The notes beneath the pieces were generated by a model. The model ran no database searches, was not told the origin of the DNA, and saw nothing but the letters and a program-made list of their open reading frames with translations. Positions 8,131 to 17,736 of a DNA stretch of 64,000 nt are shown here, piece after piece. Location of the stretch: the NCBI GenBank assembly GCA_013391385.1, contig JACBFI010000006.1, positions 62,001 through 126,000 on the forward strand, given 5' to 3'. Both the position numbers and the translations under genes were made by a program. Source of the stretch: Sediminibacterium sp. Gen4 (GTDB lineage Bacteria > Bacteroidota > Bacteroidia > Chitinophagales > Chitinophagaceae). Within the stretch, counting starts at the first letter, position 1. Every line of letters starts with the position of its first letter.

Positions 8131-8757
8131 ATGAACACTACATCAACCATAGTAAAACAACAAAGCCTTCCCGTCATGGAAGCTTTCTACACCCTCCAAG
8201 GTGAAGGTTTTCATCAGGGTCGTGCTGCTTACTTTATTCGTTTGGGTGGTTGTGATGTGGGTTGTGTGTGGTGTGATGTAAAAGATAGTTGGGATGCTTC
8301 TAAACATCCGCTACAATCGGTTACTGATATTGTAACGGAAGCCAAAAAATATCCCGGCAGACTCGCTGTAATCACCGGAGGTGAACCACTCATGCATCAG
8401 TTGGATGAACTTACCCATGCATTAAAAGCTGCAGGGTTTGAAACCAATATTGAAACATCCGGCTCCTCACCATTCAGTGGAGATTGGGATTGGATCTGTC
8501 TCTCACCTAAAAAATTCAAAGCACCTTTGCCTGAGATCATTCCATTGGCGCATGAACTGAAAGTGGTGATTTTTAACAAACATGATTTTGACTGGGCTGA
8601 AACTTATGCTGCACAAGTAAACCCAAACTGTAAATTGTACCTGCAACCGGAATGGGACAAAGCAGAAAAAGTATTACCCCTGATCATCGATTATATCAAA
8701 GCACATCCCCAATGGGAGTTGAGTTTGCAAACGCACAAATACATCAACGTTCCCTGA
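8131..8757 (+). CDS. queE: 7-carboxy-7-deazaguanine synthase (radical SAM)
   Basis: QueE is a radical SAM enzyme that rearranges 6-carboxytetrahydropterin to 7-carboxy-7-deazaguanine in queuosine/preQ0 synthesis. The 208-residue protein begins with MEAFYTLQGEGFHQGRAAYFIRLGG after a short leader. It carries the QueE cluster motif CDVGCVWCD (C-x3-C-x2-C), the ITGGEPLMHQ segment and ETSGSSPFSGDWDWICLSPKKFK. No other queuosine genes are in the window. It follows folD across an inverted repeat with no promoter of its own visible. Confidence 0.93.
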   Translation: MNTTSTIVKQQSLPVMEAFYTLQGEGFHQGRAAYFIRLGGCDVGCVWCDVKDSWDASKHPLQSVTDIVTEAKKYPGRLAVITGGEPLMHQLDELTHALKAAGFETNIETSGSSPFSGDWDWICLSPKKFKAPLPEIIPLAHELKVVIFNKHDFDWAETYAAQVNPNCKLYLQPEWDKAEKVLPLIIDYIKAHPQWELSLQTHKYINVP

Positions 8758-8807
8758 TCGTTGGAATTTTAACAAGATGACCTTCTCTTTTTTCCGAACT
8801 TTCGGCA

Positions 8808-10721
8808 GTGAAAAAATCGATCCTCTTTTTAAGTTGTTTACTATTAGGTGCTCATCTATTCGCACAAACTTATGATGCTGATAAAGTAAAGCCCAAAGCA
8901 TTGGCTCGATATGAAAATGCCATTCAATTATTAAAAGACGGACTTACACGAGAGGCAGTTCCTGTTTTGTTGGAGTGCATCAATATTGATTCTAATTTTT
9001 TAGATGCCTACTTATCATTGGCAGGAGCATTCGGTGAACTCAAACAATACCAACGCTCAGTAAATCTATATGAGAAAGCACAAATAAAAGACCCTGCATA
9101 CTTTTCCATCTATACACTCCCCTATTCCATTAATCTCGCCGGATTGGGAAGATTTGAAGAGGCATTGAAAGCGGTGAATATTTTCTTATCGATTCCGAAT
9201 ATCAGTGAACGTGGACAAAAAAGCGCTGCTTATCGTAAACAAACATATCAGTTTGCGATCGATTATGCATCCAAACATCCGGTGACCGATTATCAGTTTG
9301 CACCTGTCAATCTGGGTGATAGTGTGAATGGACCACGCTCTGAATATTATCCATCGGTTACCGTCACAGATAGTCTATTGGTGTTCACCAGAAGAACCGG
9401 TGATCAACGTGAAGACTTTATGCAGAGCACCATCACCAACAAAAAATTTGGTAAAGCACAACTCATAGATGGTGATATCAATCTCGAACCCAGAAAAGGC
9501 GCCATCACTGTTTCGCAGGATGGAGAATGGTTATTGTTTGCGGGTGATTTCTCCGGACGAGGTTTGGGTTGGTATGATATTTATCTCTCTCAATACACAC
9601 CACAAGGCTGGAGTGAACCTGAAAATTTAGGTCCGGCCATCAATACTGAGTTCTGGGAAAGTTCTCCTTCTATCAGTCCTGATAAACGTGTGCTCTATTT
9701 CAGCAGTAACCGTCCGGGTGGCTACGGTGGAAGAGATCTATACATGTCTATCAGACAACCCAATGGCAAGTGGGGCAAAGCCATCAACATGGGACCTACC
9801 ATCAACTCGGCGGGTGATGAATTTTCACCTTTCATTCATGCAGATAATCAAACATTGTTTTATACTTCGGATGGACTACCCGGTTATGGCAACTCAGATC
9901 TTTTTGTATTGCGCAAAAATGATAAAGGAGAATGGGGCTATCCGGAAAATCTAGGTTATCCGATCAATACGATTGAAAATGAAGGCAGTCTTGCGGTTTC
10001 TGCGGATGGACTCACTGCGTACTACGCAAGTGACAGGAGTGATAGCAGGGGTAATCTTGATTTGTATGCTTTTCAGTTACGTCCGAATATCAGACCCAAC
10101 AGAACTTTGTATGTAAAAGGAAAAGTAACCGATGCCAATACACAAAAAGGAGTACCGGCTACTGTTGAATTAACAGACAACAACAATGATGTGGTGTTGA
10201 TGCGTGTGCAGACAGATGAATTGGGTGAGTATTTTATCACACTTCCCACCGGAAAAGATTACACGTTCACCGTGAATAGAAAAGGTTATCTGTTTTATAG
10301 TGAATTGTATGCATTGAGTAAAAAAGAGGCCGATAGTGTATACAAAAAAGATATCGCGCTGAAACCGGTGAAACTCAATGAGAGTTTTGTGTTTAATAAT
10401 ATCTTGTTTGCATCCAATAGTTATGCTTTACCTGAGAATGGTTTGGCAGAACTGTCACAATTGATACAGGTCTTGAATGATAATCCAACATTGAAAGTAG
10501 AGATCAGTGGTCATACAGATAATATCGGTAATGCAAAAGATAACCTGACACTTTCTACCAATCGTGCCAAATCTATTGTTGATTATTTGGTGAGTAAGGG
10601 AATTGGCACTGAAAGATTATCGTATAAAGGTTATGGCGATACACAACCGGTTGCTGATAATAGTACAGAAGAAGGCAGGGCGAAAAACAGAAGAACAAGC
10701 TTTACCATTACTGGTTTGTAA
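8808..10721 (+). CDS. PorE-like OmpA-family outer-membrane-associated protein
   Basis: A 637-residue secreted protein starting at GTG, with a signal peptide ending near HLFAQ. The order of parts is: a TPR-like helical region (about 25-160), a WD40-like/PD40 beta-propeller (about 170-430) with repeated S-P-D-x-x-x-L-Y-F-S-S-N-R-P-G-G-Y-G-G-x-D-L-Y blades, a carboxypeptidase-regulatory-like beta domain (KGKVTDANTQKGVPATVEL), and a C-terminal OmpA peptidoglycan-binding domain (ISGHTDNIGNAKDNLTLSTN, YKGYGDTQPVADNS). This architecture matches PorE of the type IX secretion system, which anchors the secretion apparatus to peptidoglycan. Many Bacteroidota have several such paralogues, so assignment to PorE is inference. 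There is no clear lipobox cysteine. It follows queE by 50 bases and overlaps the convergent GLPGLI gene by 14 bases. Confidence 0.85.
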   Translation: MKKSILFLSCLLLGAHLFAQTYDADKVKPKALARYENAIQLLKDGLTREAVPVLLECINIDSNFLDAYLSLAGAFGELKQYQRSVNLYEKAQIKDPAYFSIYTLPYSINLAGLGRFEEALKAVNIFLSIPNISERGQKSAAYRKQTYQFAIDYASKHPVTDYQFAPVNLGDSVNGPRSEYYPSVTVTDSLLVFTRRTGDQREDFMQSTITNKKFGKAQLIDGDINLEPRKGAITVSQDGEWLLFAGDFSGRGLGWYDIYLSQYTPQGWSEPENLGPAINTEFWESSPSISPDKRVLYFSSNRPGGYGGRDLYMSIRQPNGKWGKAINMGPTINSAGDEFSPFIHADNQTLFYTSDGLPGYGNSDLFVLRKNDKGEWGYPENLGYPINTIENEGSLAVSADGLTAYYASDRSDSRGNLDLYAFQLRPNIRPNRTLYVKGKVTDANTQKGVPATVELTDNNNDVVLMRVQTDELGEYFITLPTGKDYTFTVNRKGYLFYSELYALSKKEADSVYKKDIALKPVKLNESFVFNNILFASNSYALPENGLAELSQLIQVLNDNPTLKVEISGHTDNIGNAKDNLTLSTNRAKSIVDYLVSKGIGTERLSYKGYGDTQPVADNSTEEGRAKNRRTSFTITGL

Positions 10722-11418
10722 AAGCAGCTCTTACATTTTCCGGAATCGCTTTATTCATCATTTCAACATACTCCTTTCCGGAAATGGGATAACCTTTCGT
10801 AGGTTTTTTAGGAATTCTACTTTCGGGTCTGATAGAGGAAGCAATAGACACATACCTGATTCCATGTGAGAAACTTTCCATCGCTAAAATAGCACCGGGT
10901 AACCCAGTAAACCCATGTTTAGATATCGGATAAGGAATTTGTGGTGTATACCATACCATTGCATTAAAATAATTATTTCTGGCAGGCATTGCTTTATAAC
11001 AAGTATATCCCAGAATTTTTACAGAATCCTGATATAGATCAAATTGTAATTCAGGAAAATTACGTTCCACCAACAATCGCCGATTATCTAACTCATGTCT
11101 TTGTATTTGATGATATTCCTTCTGCTGACTAAAATCAGAATACACATTATCATGTCGGAAATTTGTACCTAGCTTTTTCGCATTTTTATCTCTTGCGGAT
11201 TCAATAAAATTTACAAATGCTATATCGCCTGTTACAATGATTTCATAGTCTTTCAAAGGGTGATATTTTTTAGGCTTTGTTAACAGCTTTACCTGAAGTG
11301 AATCCGTCAATGCCAGATAGCCCGATTTATATTCAATAATAAATGGCTTTTCCAATAGCTGAGCATCAAGCTTTATGCAGATCATCAGGAAAAACAATCC
11401 ATTAATAATCCTACGCAT
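10708..11418 (-). CDS. GLPGLI family secreted protein
   Basis: A 236-residue protein with a short signal peptide (MRRIINGLFFLMICIKLDAQ). It has the family's C-terminal signature region: a tryptophan/tyrosine strand (AMVWYTPQIPYPISKHGFTGLPGAILAME), where GLPGAI stands for the GLPGLI motif. The family is Bacteroidota-specific, periplasmic or outer-membrane associated, and of unknown function. Members often occur near TonB-dependent receptors, but none is here. Its 3' end overlaps the PorE-like gene by 14 bases. Confidence 0.85.
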   Translation of the reverse strand: MRRIINGLFFLMICIKLDAQLLEKPFIIEYKSGYLALTDSLQVKLLTKPKKYHPLKDYEIIVTGDIAFVNFIESARDKNAKKLGTNFRHDNVYSDFSQQKEYHQIQRHELDNRRLLVERNFPELQFDLYQDSVKILGYTCYKAMPARNNYFNAMVWYTPQIPYPISKHGFTGLPGAILAMESFSHGIRYVSIASSIRPESRIPKKPTKGYPISGKEYVEMMNKAIPENVRAAFTNQ

Positions 11419-11514
11419 TTTAAAAATTTAGAATTTGAATGTAAGGACTAATTAGGTAATTCCCTATGTATAAATACCTGTTTTCTCCATTATTTTTTTG
11501 CTGACATTGTCGGC

Positions 11515-12618
11515 ATGATGACAGAAGAAAGTATTTATCAATTATCACTCACCCGAATACCGGATATCGGCAGTATTCTCACCAAACAGCTGATCGACTA
11601 TTTCGGATCTGCCTCTGCTGTTTTCAAAGCCAGAAAAAAAGAATTGGCTGCGGTAGAAGGAATTGGAGAAGTAAGAGCTACGCAGATCAAGAAATTTTCA
11701 GATCATGATTCCTCTGAACAAGAACTGAAGAAGATAGAGCAACATCAGCTTACCCTACTTTTCATCACTGATGAACAATATCCGCAACGATTAAAGAACT
11801 GTTCTGATCCCCCATTGGTCCTTTTTTTCAAAGGAAATAAATCTTTGAACCCTTCCAGAATCATCAGTGTAATTGGTAGTAGGAATGCAACCGACTATGG
11901 CAGAACGGTTACTGAGCAATTGATCAAAGCATTACAACCCTATGATGTGATGATTGTAAGCGGATTGGCACATGGTATTGATGCCATTGCACATCGATCG
12001 GCATTACAGCAACAATTACCTACCATTGGTGTGATGGCGCATGGATTCAAAACGATATATCCGCACGTACATCGATCACTAGCAAGGGAAATGATCGATC
12101 AAGGTGGGCTACTCACAGAATTTTGGTGGGATGCATTACCCGACAAACATCATTTCCCACAACGTAACAGAATTGTTGCCGGTATTTCGGATGCAACTGT
12201 TGTCATAGAAACTGCAGTGAAAGGTGGAAGTATGATCACGGCAGATCTGGCTTTTGAATATAACCGTGATGTTTTTGCAGTACCTGGACGTATTTATGAT
12301 CAACGTAGCAGTGGCTGCCTACAATTGATCGCTCAAAACAAAGCCACGGCTTTTACTAGCCCTGAACAAATCATCAACGCATTGGGTTGGTTAGAACCCA
12401 AAAAGAAAAAAAATCTACAAAAAAAATTATTCCCTGAACTTTCATCAGAAGAACAAATCATCGTATCAATACTCACTGAACATCATCAAATACATGTAGA
12501 TGAGCTCTACCTCAAAACTCAACTCCCCAGCTCAGCCATGGCCTCAGCCATACTCAATCTTGAATTACAGAATATCATTATTCAGTTGCCGGGGAAGAGG
12601 TACGAATTGAGCGTATAG
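11515..12618 (+). CDS. dprA: DNA-processing protein DprA
   Basis: DprA loads RecA onto incoming single-stranded DNA during natural transformation. The 367-residue protein has an N-terminal helix-hairpin-helix/SAM-like region (LTRIPDIGSILTKQLIDYFG, AVEGIGEVRATQI), the Rossmann-fold core (ISVIGSRNATDYGR, IVSGLAHGIDAIAHR, LLTEFWWD, FPQRNRIVAGISDATVVIE) and a C-terminal winged-helix-like region. The stop codon lies in the left arm of the next word repeat (GCGTATAGCATATAGG). No other competence genes are near. Confidence 0.95.
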   Translation: MMTEESIYQLSLTRIPDIGSILTKQLIDYFGSASAVFKARKKELAAVEGIGEVRATQIKKFSDHDSSEQELKKIEQHQLTLLFITDEQYPQRLKNCSDPPLVLFFKGNKSLNPSRIISVIGSRNATDYGRTVTEQLIKALQPYDVMIVSGLAHGIDAIAHRSALQQQLPTIGVMAHGFKTIYPHVHRSLAREMIDQGGLLTEFWWDALPDKHHFPQRNRIVAGISDATVVIETAVKGGSMITADLAFEYNRDVFAVPGRIYDQRSSGCLQLIAQNKATAFTSPEQIINALGWLEPKKKKNLQKKLFPELSSEEQIIVSILTEHHQIHVDELYLKTQLPSSAMASAILNLELQNIIIQLPGKRYELSV

Positions 12619-12721
12619 CATATAGGTTATGGCATATAGTAAGAAGGCACCATGAACTATATGCTATGAGCTATACGCTATTAACTATATGCCATAACCT
12701 ATAAGCCATTTCCTATCAGCT
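12611..12721. repeat. Inverted repeat, CTATAAGCCATGA word family, copy 2
   Basis: The left part (12611-12640) starts inside the last codons of dprA. TATAGGTTATGGCATATAGT at 12621-12640 pairs perfectly over 20 bases with 12684-12703. Additional permuted words (ATGCTATGAGCTATACGC, AAGCCATTTCCTATCAGC) extend the right side to 12721. The element fills nearly all of the dprA-guaB gap except the guaB promoter. Confidence 0.8.
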
Positions 12722-12732
12722 AAAATCATTTT

Positions 12733-12764
12733 TTGGAACCAATATTCCCATTGAACTATCTTTG
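12733..12764 (+). promoter_or_regulatory. guaB promoter (TTG ... TATCTTTG)
   Basis: A TTG at 12733-12735 and TATCTTTG at 12757-12764 are separated by 21 bases, matching the Bacteroidota consensus TTG-N17-23-TAnnTTTG. The -7 element ends 3 bases before the guaB ATG, so the message would be almost leaderless. Confidence 0.6.
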
Positions 12765-12767
12765 CAC

Positions 12768-14267
12768 ATGGCAACAAGAAAATCTTCTCCCCGCAACAAT
12801 GCTGCTGCATCCAGGTTATTTGGCGAAGGGCTTACCTTCGATGATGTTCTGTTGATGCCCGCTTACAGTGAAATCCTTCCCCGCGAAGTAGATATCCGTT
12901 CACAACTCACCAAAGCCATTACATTGAATGTTCCGATCCTATCCGCTGCGATGGATACCGTCACAGAAGCAGGTTTGGCCATTGCATTGGCACGTGAAGG
13001 CGGATTGGGCATTCTTCATAAAAACATGACCATTGAAAAGCAAGCTGAGCAAGTGCGTAAGGTAAAGCGTAGTGAAAGTGGTATGATCATCGACCCTGTT
13101 ACCTTGTTGGTAGATGCTACGATTGGTGATGCGTTGAAATTGATGAAAGAGAATAAGATTGGTGGTATTCCTATCATCGACGGCGGACAAAAACTCGTGG
13201 GTATTCTCACCAACCGAGACCTTCGTTTTGAGACAGATAAAAAAAGAAAGGTGAAAGAAGTGATGACCAAAGAAAATCTCATCACCGCTCCCGAAGGTAC
13301 CGATCTGAAAAAGGCGGAGAAGATCTTACGTCAATATAAAATTGAAAAACTCCCTGTTGTCAATAAACAAGGCAAACTCATTGGTTTGATTACTTACCGT
13401 GACATCATGCAACTAAGTAATTTCCCCAATGGTGTTAAGGACAACTTAGGTAGACTATTGGTAGGTGCTGCATTAGGCATTACTCGTGATCTGATGGATC
13501 GTGCTGCTGCCTTACAACAAGTTGGTGTAGATGTGGTAACGCTTGACAGTGCTCATGGACATAGCAAAGGTGTGATTGAAGCATTAAAAGCACTGAGAAA
13601 AAATTTCAAAAACTTACAGATCATAGCAGGTAATGTAGGCACAGCCGCAGGAGCCAAAGCTTTAGCAGATGCAGGTGCCGATGCTGTAAAAGTAGGTATC
13701 GGTCCGGGTTCTATTTGTACTACTCGTATTGTTGCCGGTGCAGGTGTTCCACAACTGACTGCCATCATGGAAGCTAGTCATGCTTTGAAAACAAAAGGTA
13801 CTCCTATTATTGCCGATGGTGGTATTCGCTATACCGGTGATATGGTAAAAGCATTAGCAGCAGGTGCAAACTTGGTGATGATGGGTAGTGTTTTTGCAGG
13901 CGTACAGGAAAGTCCGGGTGACACCATCATCTATGAAGGACGTAAGTTCAAAGAATACAGAGGTATGGGAAGTTTAGGTGCAATGAGTCAGGGTAGCGGT
14001 GATCGTTATTTCCAAGATGTGGAAGATGATATTAAAAAGTTTGTACCGGAAGGCATTGAAGGTCGTGTTGCGTATAAAGGAAGTTTGAGTGAGATTATTT
14101 ATCAATACGTAGGTGGACTAAGGGCCGGGATGGGTTATTGTGGAGCTAAAAACATCAAAGCCTTACAACAAGCTACATTTGTTAAGATCACCAATGCAGG
14201 GATGAAAGAAAGCCATGCACATGATATTGATATTACAAAAGAGGCTCCGAATTATAGCCGTAAGTAA
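12768..14267 (+). CDS. guaB: Inosine-5'-monophosphate dehydrogenase
   Basis: GuaB oxidises IMP to XMP with NAD, the committed step to GMP. From the ATG at 12768 the protein has 499 residues. An N-terminal barrel segment ([18 protein letters not shown]) precedes two CBS domains (about 100-220, [13 protein letters not shown] and [15 protein letters not shown]). The catalytic loop has the cysteine in [20 protein letters not shown], then [20 protein letters not shown], the flap region [10 protein letters not shown] and [12 protein letters not shown]. An earlier in-frame TTG at 12762 falls inside the -7 promoter box and is not a plausible start. A terminator follows at 14298. Confidence 0.97.
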   Translation: MATRKSSPRNNAAASRLFGEGLTFDDVLLMPAYSEILPREVDIRSQLTKAITLNVPILSAAMDTVTEAGLAIALAREGGLGILHKNMTIEKQAEQVRKVKRSESGMIIDPVTLLVDATIGDALKLMKENKIGGIPIIDGGQKLVGILTNRDLRFETDKKRKVKEVMTKENLITAPEGTDLKKAEKILRQYKIEKLPVVNKQGKLIGLITYRDIMQLSNFPNGVKDNLGRLLVGAALGITRDLMDRAAALQQVGVDVVTLDSAHGHSKGVIEALKALRKNFKNLQIIAGNVGTAAGAKALADAGADAVKVGIGPGSICTTRIVAGAGVPQLTAIMEASHALKTKGTPIIADGGIRYTGDMVKALAAGANLVMMGSVFAGVQESPGDTIIYEGRKFKEYRGMGSLGAMSQGSGDRYFQDVEDDIKKFVPEGIEGRVAYKGSLSEIIYQYVGGLRAGMGYCGAKNIKALQQATFVKITNAGMKESHAHDIDITKEAPNYSRK

Positions 14268-14297
14268 TCTTATAACTTCTTACTAAAGAAATATACG

Positions 14298-14346
14298 ACA
14301 CTGTGTTATTGGAGAAATTTTTTCTTCATTAATACAGTGTTTTTAA
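14298..14346 (+). terminator. Terminator after guaB
   Basis: ACACTGT (14298-14304) pairs with ACAGTGT (14334-14340) around an AT-rich loop and is followed by TTTTAAT. It is a moderate rho-independent terminator for guaB, and it lies downstream of the convergent barrel gene as well. Confidence 0.55.
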
Positions 14347-14409
14347 TAATACACTTATTCAATCTTCGCTATGGTAACTAAGAAATAAGTATGAAAAATA
14401 AAAGGGGGC

Positions 14410-15027
14410 TTATTTTTTGTTTTGTTTTAAATGAATCATACTAAAAGCTAAACCTAACTGAAATACACGATTGGCTCCATTAGTTTTCAAATGCCGAATG
14501 CCAGCATAGTCTTCATAATAGAGCGTATTAAATCCATAAATATATCTTGCTTCTACACTGCAAAATTGACTTAGCCTATATTCTATACCTACTAAAGTCC
14601 CTACATCGTATCGTTGGGGGTAATTAGCAGAAACATCAATATTGTTTTTTGAAATAATGTATTTCGCAGACAATAAATAACCGAATTCCGGACCTATTAA
14701 AAATTTCGTCCGCTCATCCGCGTTAAACGAAACAAGTAAAGGAAGATTCAAATAATTAAAACGGAGAGCATTGGTTTGATCACCTCCGCTAACAGTAGCC
14801 CGTTCTCCTTTCGTAGAATAAATAAGTTCAGGCTTTAGTGAAAATTTTTTGTTGATCTTCAATTCACTTGAAAATCCTGTGTAAAACCCTATTCTGTTTT
14901 TCGGATATTGTATTAACCCTTTTGTAGTAGCAATATTTCCTCCCAACTTGAATGTAAAAGGCATTTGAGAAATCCCTTTTATAAAAAATAAAAAAATGAA
15001 CAACCCGAATGTTAAAACTTGCTTCAT
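14410..15027 (-). CDS. Outer-membrane beta-barrel protein
   Basis: A 205-residue protein with a signal peptide (MKQVLTFGLFIFLFFIKGIS then Q) and alternating strands typical of the small Bacteroidota outer-membrane beta-barrel domain. These include FTFKLGGNIATTKG, YTGFSSELKINKKFSLKPELIYSTKG, LPLLVSFNADERTKFLIGPEFGYLL and GIEYRLSQFCSVEARYIYG, ending in a strand before a short basic tail. It is probably embedded in the outer membrane. Ligand and function are unknown. It is divergent from lnt. Confidence 0.82.
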   Translation of the reverse strand: MKQVLTFGLFIFLFFIKGISQMPFTFKLGGNIATTKGLIQYPKNRIGFYTGFSSELKINKKFSLKPELIYSTKGERATVSGGDQTNALRFNYLNLPLLVSFNADERTKFLIGPEFGYLLSAKYIISKNNIDVSANYPQRYDVGTLVGIEYRLSQFCSVEARYIYGFNTLYYEDYAGIRHLKTNGANRVFQLGLAFSMIHLKQNKK

Positions 15028-15218
15028 ATGCTACTCATTGATAAAACTATGAGGTAAACATACAGTAACTATAATGTAATTGACTTATGAACATAATTTT
15101 TTAACCTTTCTATGTGATAGCAGTTCGAGGCTATTTTGATACGTAATTATTTTTTAGAAAATACTACTTAAAACACTTGTCAAACTATATTAACTATTTA
15201 CAGTTACCCTTCCCTAAT

Positions 15219-15233
15219 ATACTATCATAGTAT
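15219..15233. promoter_or_regulatory. Palindromic site ATACTAT-C-ATAGTAT
   Basis: A perfect 7+1+7 inverted repeat in the 267-base gap between the divergent barrel and lnt genes, 62 bases before the lnt start. It may be an operator. The rest of this gap (15028-15294) shows only AT-rich sequence without a gene. Confidence 0.35.
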
Positions 15234-15294
15234 TTGTTTATTCGGCTATTCTCACATTTTTATTTTACTTTGTTGATTAAGCAAAACACTACAC

Positions 15295-16860
15295 TTGAAA
15301 AACTCATCACTCATATATAGTACCATTTGCGGAATACTTTTATTTGCTGCCTGGCCAGTGTCATCATTAACACCCTTCATTTTTTTTGCGTGGGTTCCTA
15401 TGCTCATGGTAGCTGATCAAGCAAAAAAAGCTTCTACATTTTTTGGTCTTGCTTTTTGGGGATTATTACTTTGGAATACCGGCACTACCTGGTGGATGTG
15501 GAACTCTACAGATGTTGGAACCATCGCTGCCATTATGTTCAATAGCATGTTAATGACTTTCCCATGGTGGGGTTATTATCATCTGAAGAAAAAAGGAAAA
15601 CGTATTGGTTATATTTCTTTGATCAGTTTTTGGATGTGTTTTGAATACATACATCACAATTGGCAACTCAGCTGGCCCTGGTTATCATTAGGTAATGTAT
15701 TTGCCATGTATCCTGATAGTATTCAGTGGTATGAATTCACAGGTGTACAAGGTGGAACTTTATGGGTATTGATCGCTAATATTTTCTTGTATGAAACCAT
15801 TGGTGCTTATCAACATAAAACTGCATTCCAAAAAAAAATAGCCATCACGATAACTATTTTGATCCTCCCCGTATTGATCTCCCTTTTCATTAAACCTTCT
15901 TTACAAGAAGAAAACATCAAACACAATTTGGTCATTGTTCAACCCAATGTAGATCCTTATGGAAAATTCAATGCAGGGTCTACTAGTGAACAAATCAGCT
16001 CTTTATTACAACTGACTGAACAAGCGATTGATAGTAATACCAGTTTGGTCATCTGGCCTGAAACAGCGATGAGTGCTGCAGAATGGCAAGACAATGTTTT
16101 ATACAACAGCTACTATCAGCCTGTTTTTGAGTTTAGCAAAAAACATCCTTCCATCAGTATCGTTTCGGGAATTGAGACCTATAAAAATTATGGGTACGAA
16201 AAACAAACAGCTACTGCAAGAATAAGCGGTAACGGCACCTATTATGATGCATTCAATGCGGCAGTGCATATCAGCAATGGACAACCTATTGCATTTTACA
16301 ATAAAAGTAAATTGGTACCGGGTGTAGAATCATTACCTACCTTTTTAAATTTCATGGCGCCTGTTTTTGAACAGTTCGGAGGTACTACCGGAGGGTATGG
16401 TAGATCTGAAAGTGCCACTGCATTTACAACAGCACAAAATCCGTATAGCAGTGCTCCCATTATTTGCTATGAAAGTGTGTATGGAGAATATGTAGGTGAA
16501 TATGTGAAACAAGGTGCCAATATTCTTACCATTATGACCAATGATGGCTGGTGGGGAAATACACCGGGACACCGTCAGCATTTACATTATGCCAAACTCC
16601 GTGCTATTGAAACAAGAAAATGGGTAGCTAGAAGCGCGAACACCGGAATCTCTGCGGTCATAAATCCTCTCGGTGAAATTAAAGTTAGTGAACCCTGGAA
16701 TCAAAAAACCACGATCAAATATGCAGTACCGGTAGTTAGTGGAGAAACTTTTTATGTTCGGTGGGGAGATTATCTATACAAATTGGCTTCGGCAATTAGC
16801 GTGTTATTGATCTTGTGGAAATTCACGGATAAACTTCGAAAAAAACAACCGAATGCATAA
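15295..16860 (+). CDS. lnt: Apolipoprotein N-acyltransferase
   Basis: Lnt attaches the third acyl chain to the N-terminal cysteine of lipoproteins in the inner membrane. The 521-residue protein starts at TTG. The codon before the next upstream in-frame region is a stop, and no ATG precedes the first membrane segment. Several hydrophobic segments (about 1-200) precede the nitrilase-like domain with the catalytic glutamate in VIWPETAMS, the lysine in YNKSKLVPGVE and the cysteine in PIICYESVYGE. A last membrane segment is near the C-terminus. The gene overlaps the next hydrolase by 8 bases, so the two are translationally coupled. Confidence 0.95.
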   Translation: MKNSSLIYSTICGILLFAAWPVSSLTPFIFFAWVPMLMVADQAKKASTFFGLAFWGLLLWNTGTTWWMWNSTDVGTIAAIMFNSMLMTFPWWGYYHLKKKGKRIGYISLISFWMCFEYIHHNWQLSWPWLSLGNVFAMYPDSIQWYEFTGVQGGTLWVLIANIFLYETIGAYQHKTAFQKKIAITITILILPVLISLFIKPSLQEENIKHNLVIVQPNVDPYGKFNAGSTSEQISSLLQLTEQAIDSNTSLVIWPETAMSAAEWQDNVLYNSYYQPVFEFSKKHPSISIVSGIETYKNYGYEKQTATARISGNGTYYDAFNAAVHISNGQPIAFYNKSKLVPGVESLPTFLNFMAPVFEQFGGTTGGYGRSESATAFTTAQNPYSSAPIICYESVYGEYVGEYVKQGANILTIMTNDGWWGNTPGHRQHLHYAKLRAIETRKWVARSANTGISAVINPLGEIKVSEPWNQKTTIKYAVPVVSGETFYVRWGDYLYKLASAISVLLILWKFTDKLRKKQPNA

Positions 16861-17728
16861 ACAATGTACTTGGTCTGACGGCACTATTCACTATCAGGTA
16901 GTAGGAACAGGTATTCCTGTTGTGTTGTTACATGGATTTGGTGAAGACAGCAGTATCTGGAATGCACCAATAGCTCACTTACAGAAAACCTGTACTCTCA
17001 TTATTCCTGATTTACCCGGCACCGGATTATCAGAATGGAAAAGCGCCCAACACATCTCACTTCAACAAAATGCCATTCACCTCCGAAAGGAGTCCTACGG
17101 ATATTCACCTCCGAAAGGAGTCCTCCGGACATTCACCATTGATACCCTAGCAGATGCTGTTCACTCCATGCTAGTAAACGAAAAAATCGATCAATGCTTC
17201 ATGCTTGGACATAGTATGGGTGGCTATATCACATTGGCGTATGCTGAAAAGTATAAGGAGCAATTACTTGGTTTGGGGTTGATTCATTCTACGTCATTTG
17301 CTGATAGTGAAGAGAAGAAAAACAATCGCTTACGAGGTATTGAAATGATGGATAAGTATGGTGGCTTTGCTTTTTTAAAAAATACGATCCCCAATCTCTT
17401 TGGAACTAGTTTCAAAAAAAATCATCCCGAAATCATAGAAGCACTGATTGAAAAATCAGCATCCATTCCAACTTCCAGTTTACAGGCCTATTATTCTGCC
17501 ATGATGCAAAGACCTGACCGAACAGCTGTTTTAAGAGGCAACCCCTTACCTGTTTTGTTCGTTCTCGGAACGGAAGATGTAGCGGCTCCCTTAAACGATG
17601 TATTGCAGCAAACGCATCTTCCACTAAACTCGTATATTCATATACTGGATGGAATTGGTCACATGGGCATGTTAGAATCAACAGAAAGGATTCATCAATA
17701 TATCGATGCGTTTATACATCAATCCTAA
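16853..17728 (+). CDS. Alpha/beta hydrolase with an embedded palindromic repeat
   Basis: A 291-residue alpha/beta-hydrolase (MenH/BioH-like esterase class). The oxyanion segment is VVLLHGFGEDSSIW, the nucleophile Ser121 lies in LGHSMGGYI, the acid is in VLGTEDVAAP and the histidine in GIGHMGML. Residues about 75-95 (HLRKESYGYSPPKGVLRTF) are not family-like. They are encoded by two tandem 28-base units at 17075-17137 read in two different frames. The protein is otherwise complete and is probably still active, because the insert lies in a loop before the TIDTLADAVHSML helix. The substrate is unknown. It overlaps lnt by 8 bases and is 8 bases from the following T9SS cargo gene. Confidence 0.88.
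   Translation: MHKQCTWSDGTIHYQVVGTGIPVVLLHGFGEDSSIWNAPIAHLQKTCTLIIPDLPGTGLSEWKSAQHISLQQNAIHLRKESYGYSPPKGVLRTFTIDTLADAVHSMLVNEKIDQCFMLGHSMGGYITLAYAEKYKEQLLGLGLIHSTSFADSEEKKNNRLRGIEMMDKYGGFAFLKNTIPNLFGTSFKKNHPEIIEALIEKSASIPTSSLQAYYSAMMQRPDRTAVLRGNPLPVLFVLGTEDVAAPLNDVLQQTHLPLNSYIHILDGIGHMGMLESTERIHQYIDAFIHQS
17075..17137 (+). repeat. Tandem 21-base TCCG palindromes inside a coding sequence
   Basis: The 7-mer ATTCACC occurs three times (17075-17081, 17103-17109, 17131-17137), separated by two 21-base GC-rich palindromes (17082-17102 and 17110-17130) that differ at two positions. Each begins TCCGAAAGGAGTCCT and ends with CGGA plus one base. Read inverted, they resemble the 21-base elements at 40476-40496 and 41472-41492. 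The period is 28 bases, so the two copies are translated in different frames. Confidence 0.85.
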
Positions 17729-17736
17729 TATTTTTT

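Noticed and set aside
12762-12767. TTG start for guaB two codons upstream of the ATG
   Set aside because: This TTG is part of the -7 promoter box TATCTTTG, and the ATG at 12768 follows immediately.
16853-17728. Hydrolase as a pseudogene because of the 56-base repeat insert
   Set aside because: The frame stays open through the insert and the nucleophile, acid and histidine are all present, so a functional gene is more likely.
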